Part shown: piece by piece, positions 48,770-59,008 of the stretch | How positions within the stretch are numbered: position 1 is the stretch's first letter | Layout of the letters: each line of letters starts with the position of its first letter | DNA from: Ulva prolifera | Lineage: Eukaryota; Chlorophyta; Ulvophyceae; Ulvales; Ulvaceae | Assembly: GCA_023078555.1 (NCBI GenBank) | Contig: CM041201.1 | Location: 5,463,172-5,527,171 of the forward strand | DNA: 64,000 nt | Direction: 5' to 3' | Notes under the pieces: model-generated | What the model was told of the DNA's origin: nothing | Database searches by the model: none | What the model saw: the letters and a program-made list of their open reading frames with translations, nothing else | Translations under genes and position numbers: made by a program

Positions 48770-51700
48770 CTAAGTCTCCACTAGCTGGAGTTTATTACGA
48801 ACTTCTAACAAAGCAGGTCCGGGCAGCACTTTAGTAAACACATCTGCTAACTGGTCAACAGTGCCCACCCATGCTACCTTAAGTTCATCCATCTGGACAT
48901 ATTCCCGCACTCGCAAGTGCCGCACACGAATGTGCTTGGATCTGTCAGTGGACACAGCATTCACAGCCAAGATATTGGCACTCTTATTGTCACCCCACAG
49001 AGTCGGCTTGTGTGGGACGAGTTTCAGATCGAGAAGCAACTGCTTTACCCACATCAACTCGTTGGCTGTTGCACTCATCGCGATGAGTTCAGCCTCTGTT
49101 GTATCCCCAGCCACTATACTCTGTTTCTTCGAACGCCAGAGAACACAGTTCCCATGCACCCGAATAACCATACCAGACACGCTTTTCAGATCAGCAGAGT
49201 TCGCAAAATCTGCATCTGAATAAGCCTCTAACAAACACCCATGTCCCTCAGAGCCTATAAACTTTATTCCTAAATTCTTTGTGGACTGCAGGTATCTCAG
49301 AACATGTTGCACGGCAGACCAATGTTCCTTTAAACTACTAGACATATGCCGGGCCAGGGCATGTGCCACATAGCTCAGGTCAGGTCGTGTCACTCCTGCA
49401 ATATACTGGATGCTTCCTACAGCACTCATGAACCTGGAATGCTCAGCAGCACTGGCTTTCTCCAGGTCAGGATGCTCTTTCGCACTCCTTAGTTGTTGCC
49501 GCGGCACTAAGGGAGTGGGAGATTTACGACAGTCAGACATACTGTACTTTTCAAGTAAGTTTCGAATTTTGTTTCGTTGTGTCATGATGATTGTTTTGGC
49601 CTTGCGATCACGCATGATCTCTGTGCCAAGTGCCCATGCAAGTTCACCTAAATCTCTGCCCTCAAATTTCGTGAGAATGATGTCGACAAGTTCTTGTAAC
49701 CCCGCAGAGCTACTAAATATGAACAAGTCATCGACCCATAAGAAAATAAAGCAGCGACCAGATGTTCTGACATACAGTCCGGGATCACTTTGTGCGCACA
49801 CAAATCCCATCTCAGCTAAGACCTTGATTAAAGCTTTATGCCACTCGCGAGCAGCTTGCTTCAGGCCATACAGGGTTTTATGCAATCTCCAGACACGTGC
49901 TGTCCCGTCAGTGAAGAACGGGGGCTGTTCAACGAACACTTCTTCTTCTAGCTCACCATTCAGAAAAGCGCACTGAATGTCTATGTGTCTAATCTCTAAG
50001 TCTTCCTGAGCAGCAACTGACAGCAACACACGCAGTGTCGCATAACTACCGACAGGAGACCAAGTCTCAAAAAAGTCTATACCTTCTACCTGAGAAAAAC
50101 CACGAGCTACATATCGTGCCTTATACCGCTGAACCTCGCCAGCAGGCCCACGCTTGATCTTGAGCACCCATTTGCCCGAGATAGCCCGTTTGCCCGCAGG
50201 CAGATAGCACAACCCGAAGGTTCCGTGCTCACCCAGTGCATCTACCTCCTCCTGCATGGCGCGCAGCCATGCATCCCTGTCCGGACCCGCAAGTCCTTCC
50301 TTCATAGAAGGCATATCAGGGTCGGAGGAGGCCTTCTGCTTCCTGGCGGCAGCTGCTCGGCGCGACCCACGACGCTGAACACTCTGCTGCTCACCAGACT
50401 CCACATGCTGAGGCTTCAGGCCTGCACAGGACACTCCACAGTCAGCCGCGGCTGATGTGTCCTGGCTACAAGCTGAAACTTCAATAGCAGCAACAACTGT
50501 TTCACTACTAGCATTAGAGCCCGCAGGCTCATTCATATGCACAGCTGCTACATCCGCAGCCAATGGAACAAGGCGTCTGCGTACAAGAGGATTGATTTTA
50601 ATACGAGGTAAGGCAGCTGGAATGGCCCTCACCTCGTCAGGCAAATCAACCCCAACTGCGGCTGAGGGGTCCGGATCCTCTCCCCCTAATTCGGACCCGG
50701 TCTCCACCTCATCTGGCTCATCCTCCCAGAAGGGCCTCGGCGCCTCAGCTCCTCGCAAGGGCTGAGCAACTGCCCCCGCGCCAGATGCTGAGGCCGCTGC
50801 CGAATTACTCCCGGAACGGACCCGCTGAGCCTCCAGATTCTGATGAGCCGCAGCTCTTTCATCATCTGAGACGGTGTAGTCCATGCGCTGTTCGTCATCG
50901 TCGTCATAGATGCCATGGCTGTCATCATCGGACGGATCCTCCATGTCGTCATCAGACGCACTGACAGACATTGGAATGGGGAACGCAACTTCTACACCAG
51001 GGTCGTGCAACACAGCATTGCGCGTGACAACATACCGCGCGGTGCGAGAGGGCGTGGCGACAGGATGATGCACTTCGCCGTGAACACGAGGGGGGGCAGG
51101 GACGGCAGGGTGAGCAGCAGCTCTGGACATTGCACGCGTGCGGTGCAAAGCTGCTCTGGCTATTTCCGGCGTTGCCCTAGCAGGGTCACGTCGGATTATC
51201 TCCGCAGAGGAGCCAGCTCCAAATCGTGGAGAGTACGCAGTAGGATCAGGGTCAGGGTTGTCCTGCCGGAATGTCATTTCCATGACAGGGACCCTACCAT
51301 GACCAGGGGGGGTGTGAAGCTGGTCACGCAGACGGCGCAACACTCCCCCATCATACGTGTGCTCTGCCGCGAAAGGAGGGACATCGGCGTCAGTCACACG
51401 CTCACCCTCATCGTCCCCCTCGAAAGCAACCGTATAGGAGTTCGCAAACTCCTTAGGTTCCCTTTTGTCCACAACGGCGGACGCATCGTACTTGCGTACG
51501 TGCCGGATCATCTGATCCGCAGTGCACATCACCTGACGCACAACAAAAACCCTACCCCCAGGAACATCCTGGGCGTACACACGCTGCATGCTGGGGCCTA
51601 ACCCGGCACCGACCCAGTATGCAGGCACACCCCGCGGGGACAACTTCCGCAGCTTGTCATCCCTAGGGTATGCATACACTTCAACCCCCCATGGACGCTG

Positions 51701-54328
51701 CTGCCGCAGCAGATCTTGGAACACCTCGACGGAGGTGTCTCTGAAAAAGGCCATATAAGGAATGATATCCTTATCACAAGACCGCACTAAAAACTCATCT
51801 AATTCTGTCGTCGCAAGCAACTTGTACTTGCGTTTCTCCTCATCCCTCAACTTATCGCGCTCGGCCTTTTTCATGCGCTTACCTTTCCCCAGGCTCTTCT
51901 CAGCTTCGTCAACGTCCGCAGACGCATTGACAGCATGCTGAGCTTTCAGGCCCTTGAGGATGCTCGCCAGTTTGTCATGGTACAATGCCGACGACGGCGT
52001 GAGATTGTGACCATGGACAACACTGGCGAGGCATTCTATCCACAGGAACAGAGGCAGGCCGCTCGCGAGCAGCGCAGCACGGAGTGACTCAAAGGCCACT
52101 CCGATCCTCCTCTCGATCATGCCATTACAGCGATGAGCGGCTGTGGGGGTCAAGCGGTGAGTGATGCCACGACGCTGGAGGTAGAGCTTTAAGGCCGCGA
52201 CCATAAACTCTCCCCCTTTGTCGGTGTGTAGGATGCGCACACCCGGTTCACCTGGCTTCACCACATTCACCCGAATGCGTTCGATAATATAAGAGATCAT
52301 GGCCGCAGCCTCACTCTTTTTGCGCAGACCTACCACGAAAGTATAACGGGTAAAGGCACACATCACAAACAAAACATATTTCACACCACCAATTCCTACT
52401 GGAGAGACAGGACCAGCTAAATCGGCGTGCAGTTGCTCACCAGGCCACTTGGCCTGGCCCATGAGCGCACGATCATTGGCGGAAAACTTGCCCGCAGGCA
52501 CCTTGCCAATTCTGCAGCCGTGACACCGATTCCCCAGCGGCTCGGAATCGACATCCAGATTCAAATGACCATAAAATTCACTGTTGGACTGCATTCGTTT
52601 TAGGACCCAATTTGACTGGTGAAAAGACAAATGCGCTAGAAAAGCAGGTTCCAGCAAGTATGCATCATATGGAACCTCAGCTCCCCCAGCATTGGGTCGC
52701 TTCAGGTCAATGGCCGCAACCGCCATATGATGCCACTGCTGTTGATCCTCAATAACTGAGGTCGGACTGCTCTGGTTAGACCAGACTACCCCCCTATTGA
52801 CAGGCGCACCGACAAGAATGGGTTTGGTCTCTACTGCCATTTTGAATGCAAAGACAGGGTGACCATCCATATCTAGTTCCTGATATTTGGCATCGTCCTC
52901 TATGTCGGTAGCCATATCACCCAGACCAGGGACATATAACACATTCCTACGCGTGTCTAGGAACATCTGCTCTGATCTAAGACCCATCGTGCTGAGCAGG
53001 TTGTACGGACATTCGGGAGCATAGTAAACACCAGGGATTTCCACATCCAGTGGGTGCGTGTTCCCATGCTTGTCCACATAAGTACCCAGGTTCACCTGAA
53101 TGGTTCCCCTACCCATGATAGAAAGCTGCCCTGGTCCCGCGAGATTGGCAACTTTCTGACATGGGCCGTACTCAGTAAACATTTCCCGATTTCCTACTAT
53201 ATGCATGTCCGACCCACTATCAACAATGATGTTCCACGGCATGGACGCGTCCGGCTGTGGATACTTGGCAGGCATTTCAATAGTGCAAACATCTCTGGCC
53301 GCAGCCTGTTTGCGTTGGGGGCAGTTCGCACGCAAGTGTCCCTTCTTCTTGCAGAAGAAACAGGTCCTGGTCTCCTCGCGAGGAGCCTGGCCAGCTGCGA
53401 GAGCAGCGACCACAGGACCGTCACCACGGGGCTGCTTGCGCCAGCCATGGCCTGGTTTGCCCGCGGGCGCCCCAGACCTAGCCTGCAGCGACCGCTGTTG
53501 TTTGAGCAAATCAGCATGCTCAGTTAAACGCGATATTATCACATGAGGGGAGGAGTGTTGAACTTCGCCGCGCACAGCGTTGAACTCCTCCCCCACCTCT
53601 AACAGTTTCAATCGTAGCCATCGCTGGCCCACATCGGCACCTAGTGCCTCCAGTTGAGTGTAAACACTCATCACTTCACCACAGTATGTCGCAACATCTT
53701 TATTGTGTTGTGATAAAGAATTAAACCGACTCCACAGTCTGTGGATTTCGGCTTCAGTGCTAGGTCTGTACTTGGCAGTCAAGTAAGACCATGCTTCACA
53801 CAAGTGTGACATGCGATAGACAGTCGTCCTATCCGCGTCAGGCAAAGACATTAGGACCTGTGTCCTCGCCCTAGCATGAACACGCTGTTCGTCCGCAGAC
53901 GGTGCGTGCTGCAACAAATGATCTAACTCGAACTGACCTAACCATAAAAAAACTTTCTGTTCGTACGCAACGAAACTTTCAGTCTTGTAATTCCAATCAG
54001 GCAATTTCCCTTTAGTCAAATCAGGTTCGCTACGTCCCCGAGACGCGCGCAGCGCCTCGGTTAACGTCTCGAGTGATATGAGTGACTCAGTGTGACCAGG
54101 ATCGTTCACAACATGAGAGGAAAAAGGCACCTGCTGACTGCTCTGCCCAGTGTGGGAAGAGGGTGGTGGCCGGACAATTCGGCCGCCCCGGAGCAACATA
54201 CCCGCAGGCTGTTCTCCGTCAGGGAGCTGCTGGTCAGCGTCCCTGTCGACGAGAGGCTGCTGGTCAGCATCGTCACGCCTCTCTTCGCGAAGAGAATTGG
54301 CGTTGGAGTTTGCGTTCGAGAGAGACAT
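48770..54328 (-). CDS. Copia Gag-Pol polyprotein, intact, 1852 aa
   Basis: A single open frame holds, at approximate residue positions: gag (1-310, with WSYLTAKYRPSTEAEIHRLW near 175-195); a CCHC knuckle CFFCKKKGHLRANC (about 321-334); aspartic protease VDSGSDMHIVG (about 366-376); integrase zinc region with HLSFHQ and CHGCRIGK; the DDE core (LHADLAGP about 634, LHTDKGG about 701, MIERRIGVAFE about 737); an acidic variable linker; reverse transcriptase (WVLKIKRGPAGE about 1388, FLWVDDLFIF about 1530); and RNase H (SDADFANSAD about 1704, TTEAELIAMS, WGDNKSA about 1778). The catalytic residues of protease, integrase, RT and RNase H are all present. The start used is the ATG at 54326-54328 region in the context MSLSNANSN, about 300 bp inside the 5' LTR. 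Confidence 0.94.
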   Translation of the reverse strand: MSLSNANSNANSLREERRDDADQQPLVDRDADQQLPDGEQPAGMLLRGGRIVRPPPSSHTGQSSQQVPFSSHVVNDPGHTESLISLETLTEALRASRGRSEPDLTKGKLPDWNYKTESFVAYEQKVFLWLGQFELDHLLQHAPSADEQRVHARARTQVLMSLPDADRTTVYRMSHLCEAWSYLTAKYRPSTEAEIHRLWSRFNSLSQHNKDVATYCGEVMSVYTQLEALGADVGQRWLRLKLLEVGEEFNAVRGEVQHSSPHVIISRLTEHADLLKQQRSLQARSGAPAGKPGHGWRKQPRGDGPVVAALAAGQAPREETRTCFFCKKKGHLRANCPQRKQAAARDVCTIEMPAKYPQPDASMPWNIIVDSGSDMHIVGNREMFTEYGPCQKVANLAGPGQLSIMGRGTIQVNLGTYVDKHGNTHPLDVEIPGVYYAPECPYNLLSTMGLRSEQMFLDTRRNVLYVPGLGDMATDIEDDAKYQELDMDGHPVFAFKMAVETKPILVGAPVNRGVVWSNQSSPTSVIEDQQQWHHMAVAAIDLKRPNAGGAEVPYDAYLLEPAFLAHLSFHQSNWVLKRMQSNSEFYGHLNLDVDSEPLGNRCHGCRIGKVPAGKFSANDRALMGQAKWPGEQLHADLAGPVSPVGIGGVKYVLFVMCAFTRYTFVVGLRKKSEAAAMISYIIERIRVNVVKPGEPGVRILHTDKGGEFMVAALKLYLQRRGITHRLTPTAAHRCNGMIERRIGVAFESLRAALLASGLPLFLWIECLASVVHGHNLTPSSALYHDKLASILKGLKAQHAVNASADVDEAEKSLGKGKRMKKAERDKLRDEEKRKYKLLATTELDEFLVRSCDKDIIPYMAFFRDTSVEVFQDLLRQQRPWGVEVYAYPRDDKLRKLSPRGVPAYWVGAGLGPSMQRVYAQDVPGGRVFVVRQVMCTADQMIRHVRKYDASAVVDKREPKEFANSYTVAFEGDDEGERVTDADVPPFAAEHTYDGGVLRRLRDQLHTPPGHGRVPVMEMTFRQDNPDPDPTAYSPRFGAGSSAEIIRRDPARATPEIARAALHRTRAMSRAAAHPAVPAPPRVHGEVHHPVATPSRTARYVVTRNAVLHDPGVEVAFPIPMSVSASDDDMEDPSDDDSHGIYDDDDEQRMDYTVSDDERAAAHQNLEAQRVRSGSNSAAASASGAGAVAQPLRGAEAPRPFWEDEPDEVETGSELGGEDPDPSAAVGVDLPDEVRAIPAALPRIKINPLVRRRLVPLAADVAAVHMNEPAGSNASSETVVAAIEVSACSQDTSAAADCGVSCAGLKPQHVESGEQQSVQRRGSRRAAAARKQKASSDPDMPSMKEGLAGPDRDAWLRAMQEEVDALGEHGTFGLCYLPAGKRAISGKWVLKIKRGPAGEVQRYKARYVARGFSQVEGIDFFETWSPVGSYATLRVLLSVAAQEDLEIRHIDIQCAFLNGELEEEVFVEQPPFFTDGTARVWRLHKTLYGLKQAAREWHKALIKVLAEMGFVCAQSDPGLYVRTSGRCFIFLWVDDLFIFSSSAGLQELVDIILTKFEGRDLGELAWALGTEIMRDRKAKTIIMTQRNKIRNLLEKYSMSDCRKSPTPLVPRQQLRSAKEHPDLEKASAAEHSRFMSAVGSIQYIAGVTRPDLSYVAHALARHMSSSLKEHWSAVQHVLRYLQSTKNLGIKFIGSEGHGCLLEAYSDADFANSADLKSVSGMVIRVHGNCVLWRSKKQSIVAGDTTEAELIAMSATANELMWVKQLLLDLKLVPHKPTLWGDNKSANILAVNAVSTDRSKHIRVRHLRVREYVQMDELKVAWVGTVDQLADVFTKVLPGPALLEVRNKLQLVET

Positions 54329-54620
54329 CCTGCATCAGGACAGATGGTTGTTTGTCGCGCGCAGCAACTAACCAGTGGGATTGCTCGCAAGCAAACAGGT
54401 TGAGAAAACAAGCGAACGCGTTCGCTTTTCTCAGCGCTGATCATTAAAACAAGCTTCTCGAATTGTGTCTAACAACAATATACTACGAGAGAGCTAAATG
54501 ATTCCTGCGCTTTTGACCGCAGTCTGAGCGCCGGCGGAACAGTGGAATGCCCGCCGTGTCTGCGCGCAGACATTGGCCGACGGCTTTCCTGAACAAGACC
54601 ATAAACAGACATAACGCTAA

Positions 54621-54634
54621 CATCACCGATACCA
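54621..54634 (-). other. Primer binding site, initiator-tRNA-Met-like
   Basis: On the minus strand TGGTATCGGTGATG follows the 5' LTR with no gap. The first seven bases, TGGTATC, match the usual complement of the initiator methionine tRNA 3' end used by many Copia elements. Beyond that the match is weaker. Confidence 0.55.
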
Positions 54635-54980
54635 TGTCAGAAAAGCTATCTATGTACAGGGGCGGACGCGCAGTCCTCATTCAGATCAGGTCAGGACAGC
54701 CAACATCTCATACCTGCTGCGCACAGAGGTAGAACCGAGAGATGTTGAGAGGAGAGTGCTAATACCGTGAAACAGTAAAGAGAATGGTTACAGATCTCAG
54801 TGTGCACATGCTTATATGCACACTGAACACTCAAGGTTACGGCGGGAAACCCTCGCACGATCTCTCTCACTACATCGAGACAATCCTAACTGGCGGCTTA
54901 CCCCTACACTGGATCCGCGGATCGTCCGTGCATGGGTGCACCTGTCACCACTGCTGCCCGCAGGCTCATGCATTGTGACA
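54635..54980 (-). repeat. 5' LTR of the young Copia element
   Basis: The 346 bp read identical to 48407-48752, with TG...CA ends. GCAGG duplication follows at 54981. Confidence 0.95.
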
Positions 54981-54985
54981 GCAGG

Positions 54986-55141
54986 CTGTTCGCTACTTGT
55001 CTGTTCTATGCTCAGCACGCTGTCTGCGCTTTCTTGCTGGTTCGTTTCTCGTGCAGCGAGCCGCTGTTCGTCTGCCCCTGTCACCACCTCAGCAATTTGT
55101 CGCAGCTCATTCTTTTGCTTTGCATCATTACAGTGAAGAAG
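54986..55141. repeat. Right part of split direct repeat B1
   Basis: It begins CTGTTCGCTACTTGTCTGTT and ends CAGTGAAGAAG. It matches the rest of B2 with a few substitutions and touches A2 directly. Confidence 0.92.
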
Positions 55142-55270
55142 ACATTGTTACTGCACTGCGCCGGCATTGTGACGGCTTGTTCACGAGAAGATGTGCTAGA
55201 AACGTAAGCATGAACCTGCTGTCAGCGGGGTCTACACGGTCTGACGTTCAGACCTGCCCTCATACTGCCC
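55142..55270. repeat. Split direct repeat A2
   Basis: The 129 bp read the same as A1 (47467-47595). Its position right after B1 gives the internal B-A junction that corresponds to a closed-circle form of the element. Confidence 0.92.
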
Positions 55271-55315
55271 AGCTCCTCGCTTACGTTCCCATTCTTCTCG
55301 CAACAATATGTTGCA

Positions 55316-56530
55316 ATGCAGCGTGCGCGTGTGGAGCACCTGTCGCTGCGGCATTTCGGGCGGTCGACGCCCGACCTACGCAAAGCCGGGGCCCCGCGCG
55401 GACTGACCCAGGCCGAGCAGGAGGCAGCGCTTTCTGGCGCTGTGCGCGGCCACATCGCCGATGAGCGTGCGCTGCTGCGCGGCGCCCGCACCGTGGCGAA
55501 CATCGACCGGGCGCACCGAGAGTTCAGCGACTTTCTGCTACAGTGGCGCACCAACGCTGCCGGCCAATGGGCCACATGCACGCCCGAGCTGGTGTTGGTC
55601 TACCTCCGCGATGTCGTGTCTCAACGCACCGGTCGGGACGGTGCCGAGCTTACCGCCTCCACGTTGAGGCAGCTAGTGTCGAACCTCAGCATGTGCTTCT
55701 GCAAGATCGGCCGCAGCGAACCATGGGATGAGTTAGACCACAGAGGGAATCCCGCTGCCAGCAGCCTGGTGCGCAACCACGTTGAGATGGCCGAGCGGCG
55801 CCAGCACGCGAACGGCGTGCGCGAGCGCAGCGCTGTGCCGGTGACCCTAGGAGTTGTGGGACAGTTGTTGCGCCATTTAGACGCCTGCGAAACCGCAGCG
55901 GGCGCGCAGCCTTCTGTCCTGGAACAGTTGCGTTGCGCCCGAGACGCTGCTTTATTAGCGCTGCTGTGGCACAGCGGCCGGCGCGGTGCGGATCTGTTGC
56001 GGCTGGGCTGGCACCACGTGTACGCACAGGGCACTCGTCCCGTGGACAGTTCCCCGATTCTCAGTTACTGGCGGGAGGGGTTCGGTGCTGCGGAGCTGCC
56101 GAGCGGCATACTGCTCACCCTTGACGAGCTGAAGAATGCGAAGCGGCTGCGACCCCTATCCGTAGAGGTGACTACAGAGCCTATCGCTACGGCAGAGTTA
56201 TGTGCGGTCAGGCGCTTGCGGCATTTGCTCAATCTGCAGCGTCGCCACGGCGAGCCCGAGGGGCAGCCCGTTTTCTGTAGTTATGCAACCGTCAATCCGC
56301 CACGAACGGCTCTGACCACATCCGGATTCGCTAACCGTTTTGACCGCTTTGCTACCGCTGCTCTACCCAGCTCGGGGCCCCAGGTGTACACTGTGCATGG
56401 ACTGCGCCGCGGTCGCATGCAGCATGAGCGAGAGGCTGGCGGCTCTGTGCCGGACATCATGCAGCTAGCTGGGTTGAGCACTGAATCTGTAGCCCACATG
56501 TATTTGGATCCGGGACGGCATCTAGGTTAG
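55316..56530 (+). CDS. Tyrosine recombinase of the DIRS/Kangaroo-type element, 404 aa, intact
   Basis: The N-terminal half is a helical core-binding region (ERALLRGARTVANIDRAHREF). The C-terminal half has the lambda-integrase-type catalytic set: Arg222/Arg223 in WHSGRRGADLLRLGW, His361-x-x-Arg364 in YTVHGLRRGRMQHE, and the nucleophile Tyr396 in SVAHMYLDPGRH. It would cut and rejoin DNA at the B-A junction and the target. The frame is uninterrupted from the ATG shortly after A2 to the stop. It is much more GC-rich than the host genes. It lies antisense to the RT/RNase H reading of the same element, with a 130-bp gap between their 3' ends (tail-to-tail). Confidence 0.9.
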   Translation: MQRARVEHLSLRHFGRSTPDLRKAGAPRGLTQAEQEAALSGAVRGHIADERALLRGARTVANIDRAHREFSDFLLQWRTNAAGQWATCTPELVLVYLRDVVSQRTGRDGAELTASTLRQLVSNLSMCFCKIGRSEPWDELDHRGNPAASSLVRNHVEMAERRQHANGVRERSAVPVTLGVVGQLLRHLDACETAAGAQPSVLEQLRCARDAALLALLWHSGRRGADLLRLGWHHVYAQGTRPVDSSPILSYWREGFGAAELPSGILLTLDELKNAKRLRPLSVEVTTEPIATAELCAVRRLRHLLNLQRRHGEPEGQPVFCSYATVNPPRTALTTSGFANRFDRFATAALPSSGPQVYTVHGLRRGRMQHEREAGGSVPDIMQLAGLSTESVAHMYLDPGRHLG

Positions 56531-56660
56531 CAGGGCTGCGGTGGTAAGGATGTGCTCACACTGCTCTCTTGCAGAATATGCAGTCGCCCAGGCCAGGGGC
56601 CATGCAGTGCTTATGTGCATAGCGTGTGTCAATTGTAATCAACCTACATCCTTACACCCA

Positions 56661-58867
56661 TTAGGCCTCAGGCCATCGGACGTGGACTGCCTGCATGGGC
56701 ACCTTCCATCCACTCACTGCGGTCTGCGCCGGCACTCGGCTAGTAGGCTGCACCATCACACTGTGTGGTCCCGTCAGCTGCCTTTGGTGCACGATCGGCA
56801 GTCCGTGCAGCAATGTGGTGACCTCCGCCGACACTCGCCGCGGCAGTACCACTATCGCCTGTGTGCGCTCTGTTTCCACTTTCCGCAGCATATTCAACAG
56901 CATAGACACTGGCGGGAACAGCCACAACAGCGGACGACCAGGTTTGTGGTGACCAGCCCGGTGGAGCCACGCATCCCATGTCTGCGCCATGCCGTCCACC
57001 GCAACACACCGCCGGCGCCCATTGTACATGTCACTGAAATACACGTCGCACATGTGCGCCTGCGCACTGGCCAGGCAATCGACGGCCGGCGTTCTCATGT
57101 CAGCAAACAGTTGCTCCTGTGCCATGCGCTGTGAGAAGCGCCAGTCTGTTTTATCCTCCCATTTCGACAACGCATCCGCGCCACGCAGCGCTGCATGCTC
57201 TCGCGGCACCCACACAAACGACAGATCGACGCCAGCCTGCCACGCTCGCACGTGCAGCCCACAAACCTCCACAAAAATCTCGCCCATCCCTCGCATACGC
57301 ACGCAGCACGCGTACGCTGCGTGCGAGTCCGTCCATATCTGAACCTGCATGCCCTTTTTCCGCTTGCCACCTGCAGCCAATCCTTGCATGGCCACTCTGA
57401 AGCCCCGAACCTCCCGCAGCGTACCAGACAGTCCGGCCCGTATTTCCTCTGCCCTCATGTCCGCTACCATGGTCCACTCTTGACGCCCGGACAAGAGCCC
57501 CCCGAACGCCTTCTCACTGGCATCACACGCCAATACTAGGCGGTTTGCTGCACTCGCAGGCATTTTCTTTGCCAAAGCAGCGTCTGCATTCAACTCTAGC
57601 ACGGGTGCGGCCGCCTGCATCGGCCTCCCATTCAAATGCTCGAGGTGTGCGCTCATAAGTTCCGCCCACACGCTCCACCATACTACGCAACCGCGCTAGC
57701 TTCCGCTCAGGTACTCTCAATTCACTGCGGCTCCAGTCAACAAACAAACCCGGAAACTGTTGCTGCCGCATTGGCCAAAGCTTACACTTGGCTGTAGCAT
57801 GCACAAATCCCAGGGCAGCCTCCGCCCACACTGTTGCACCAGCGGCTATAGCAGCTCCGTTCCGCATGCGATGCACTGTTGCTGCATCATCCACCAACGC
57901 CGTCAGCGCATGCCCCTATGACCTAGTCCACTCCTGAGCGCACTGCATGACCAGCGTCCACACATACGGGGCTTGCGAGAGCCCGAACGGCAGGCAGCAA
58001 AACACATAACATTGATTGTCCATCTGGAACCCCAATAGCGGCCACAGATGAGCCGCCAGGGGAACATGGTGATAGCCCGCTTTGAGGTCCCACGTGGCCA
58101 TAAATGCGTTCGGCTCGCCTAATTGCACTCAGTCTGCTAATGTTTCGAACGAAAACGGCATGTATGCGAGCCACGGATTCACGTTCCGCGCATCCAAGAT
58201 CAATCGCGGCTTACCTTCAGCGTGCCTGGCCACCGCCAGCGCCAGTACCACTGGTGGGCGACAATTTCGAAATGGCCACAGAAGCACAGAACCCCTACGA
58301 ACATTCGCCCTTATTTCCTGGCGTGCAAAGCATTCGTCCTCTCCCGCTTCCAGCCTATTCGAAAACACCACAGGCGGCGGCTTGGCCCGTGCCAGCATCA
58401 TGTCTATCTCTCCATTGCGCAACCCTGCCTGCCTCAACGCAGACCTCACACCATTCACACGCTTGTCATGTCTCGGAACCGCACACTTTCCAGCTCCTTG
58501 AGGGTCACAAACCAGGGAATCCCGTGACCCAGCACAACACATCTCTCCAGTGCGCAGGCCTGCCCAGGGCTGCGCGCACAGCCCCCCACACCCGAATATA
58601 CCGACAGTTGGCCCCCACATATGCTACTCTCCGGGCGCATTCTGCGCTGTAGTGCAGCCGCGTACGCATGCTCTGTGCCCACTGCGTCCGGCAGACCCAA
58701 CGGCCCGCTTCAAACACATCTACCATCACCTGCAGCCATAGGCCCACGTCGGCCGCCTCCGCACTCCAGCCGCTCTGCACGCCGGTCGCTTCCCAGTCCT
58801 GCGGTGACGGGGAGAACGGTGGAGCCGTAGTGATCCACCTGTTGCGATCAGCGCGATCGACACGCAC
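56661..58867 (-). pseudogene. Reverse transcriptase / RNase H of the DIRS element, broken
   Basis: On the minus strand the reading passes through several frames. The N-terminal part (58867-58505) leads into RT with KPRLILDARNVNPWLAY, ATWDLKAGYHHVPL, CCLPFGLSQAPYVWT and a VDD active-site box (LVDDAATVH). RNase H follows with LACDASEKAFGGLLSG, IWTDSHAAYA and PREHAALRGADALSKWED, and then a DIRS-typical tail, LLWLFPPVSMLLNMLRKVETERTQAIVVLP. In-frame stops occur at 58131-58129 (TGA) and 57918-57916 (TAG). One-base frame changes occur near 57670, between RT and RNase H, and probably near 58515. The active-site residues survive, but this copy cannot make the full protein, unless some changes are programmed frameshifts. 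Confidence 0.85.
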
Positions 58868-59008
58868 TGCTCAGCCCGGCTCCAGCTCGTAATCGGCTGC
58901 TGCGGCCACCTGATCACCGGCGAAGGAATGTGACTCCAGCTTGGAATGCTGCGTTCTCCGGGGAGCAGTCGCCGTTGCGCGGCCTGTATTTTTGCAGCGC
59001 TTTCCCGT

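Larger units (their letters stand above)
48407..54980 (-). mobile_element. Complete, recently inserted Ty1/Copia retrotransposon, 6574 bp
   Basis: Two 346-bp LTRs (48407-48752 and 54635-54980) read identical along their whole length. The target duplication is GCAGG on both sides (48402-48406 and 54981-54985). A primer binding site and a polypurine tract lie exactly at the inner LTR edges, and one open polyprotein fills the interior. The B2 repeat at 60568 is the unoccupied version of the insertion site. All parts needed for transposition appear intact, so the element may be active. Confidence 0.95.

Noticed and set aside
50457..53546. Plus-strand open frames of 100-230 aa across the Copia element
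   Set aside because: They are antisense shadows of the intact polyprotein with no recognisable domains.
54981..55141. A further LTR beside the young Copia element
   Set aside because: The sequence matches the B2 repeat at 60,661-60,816 and continues B1 across the insertion, so it belongs to the DIRS element's split repeat.
56541..57134. Plus-strand 197-aa frame downstream of the recombinase
   Set aside because: It is antisense to the clearly conserved RNase H reading and has no domain of its own.
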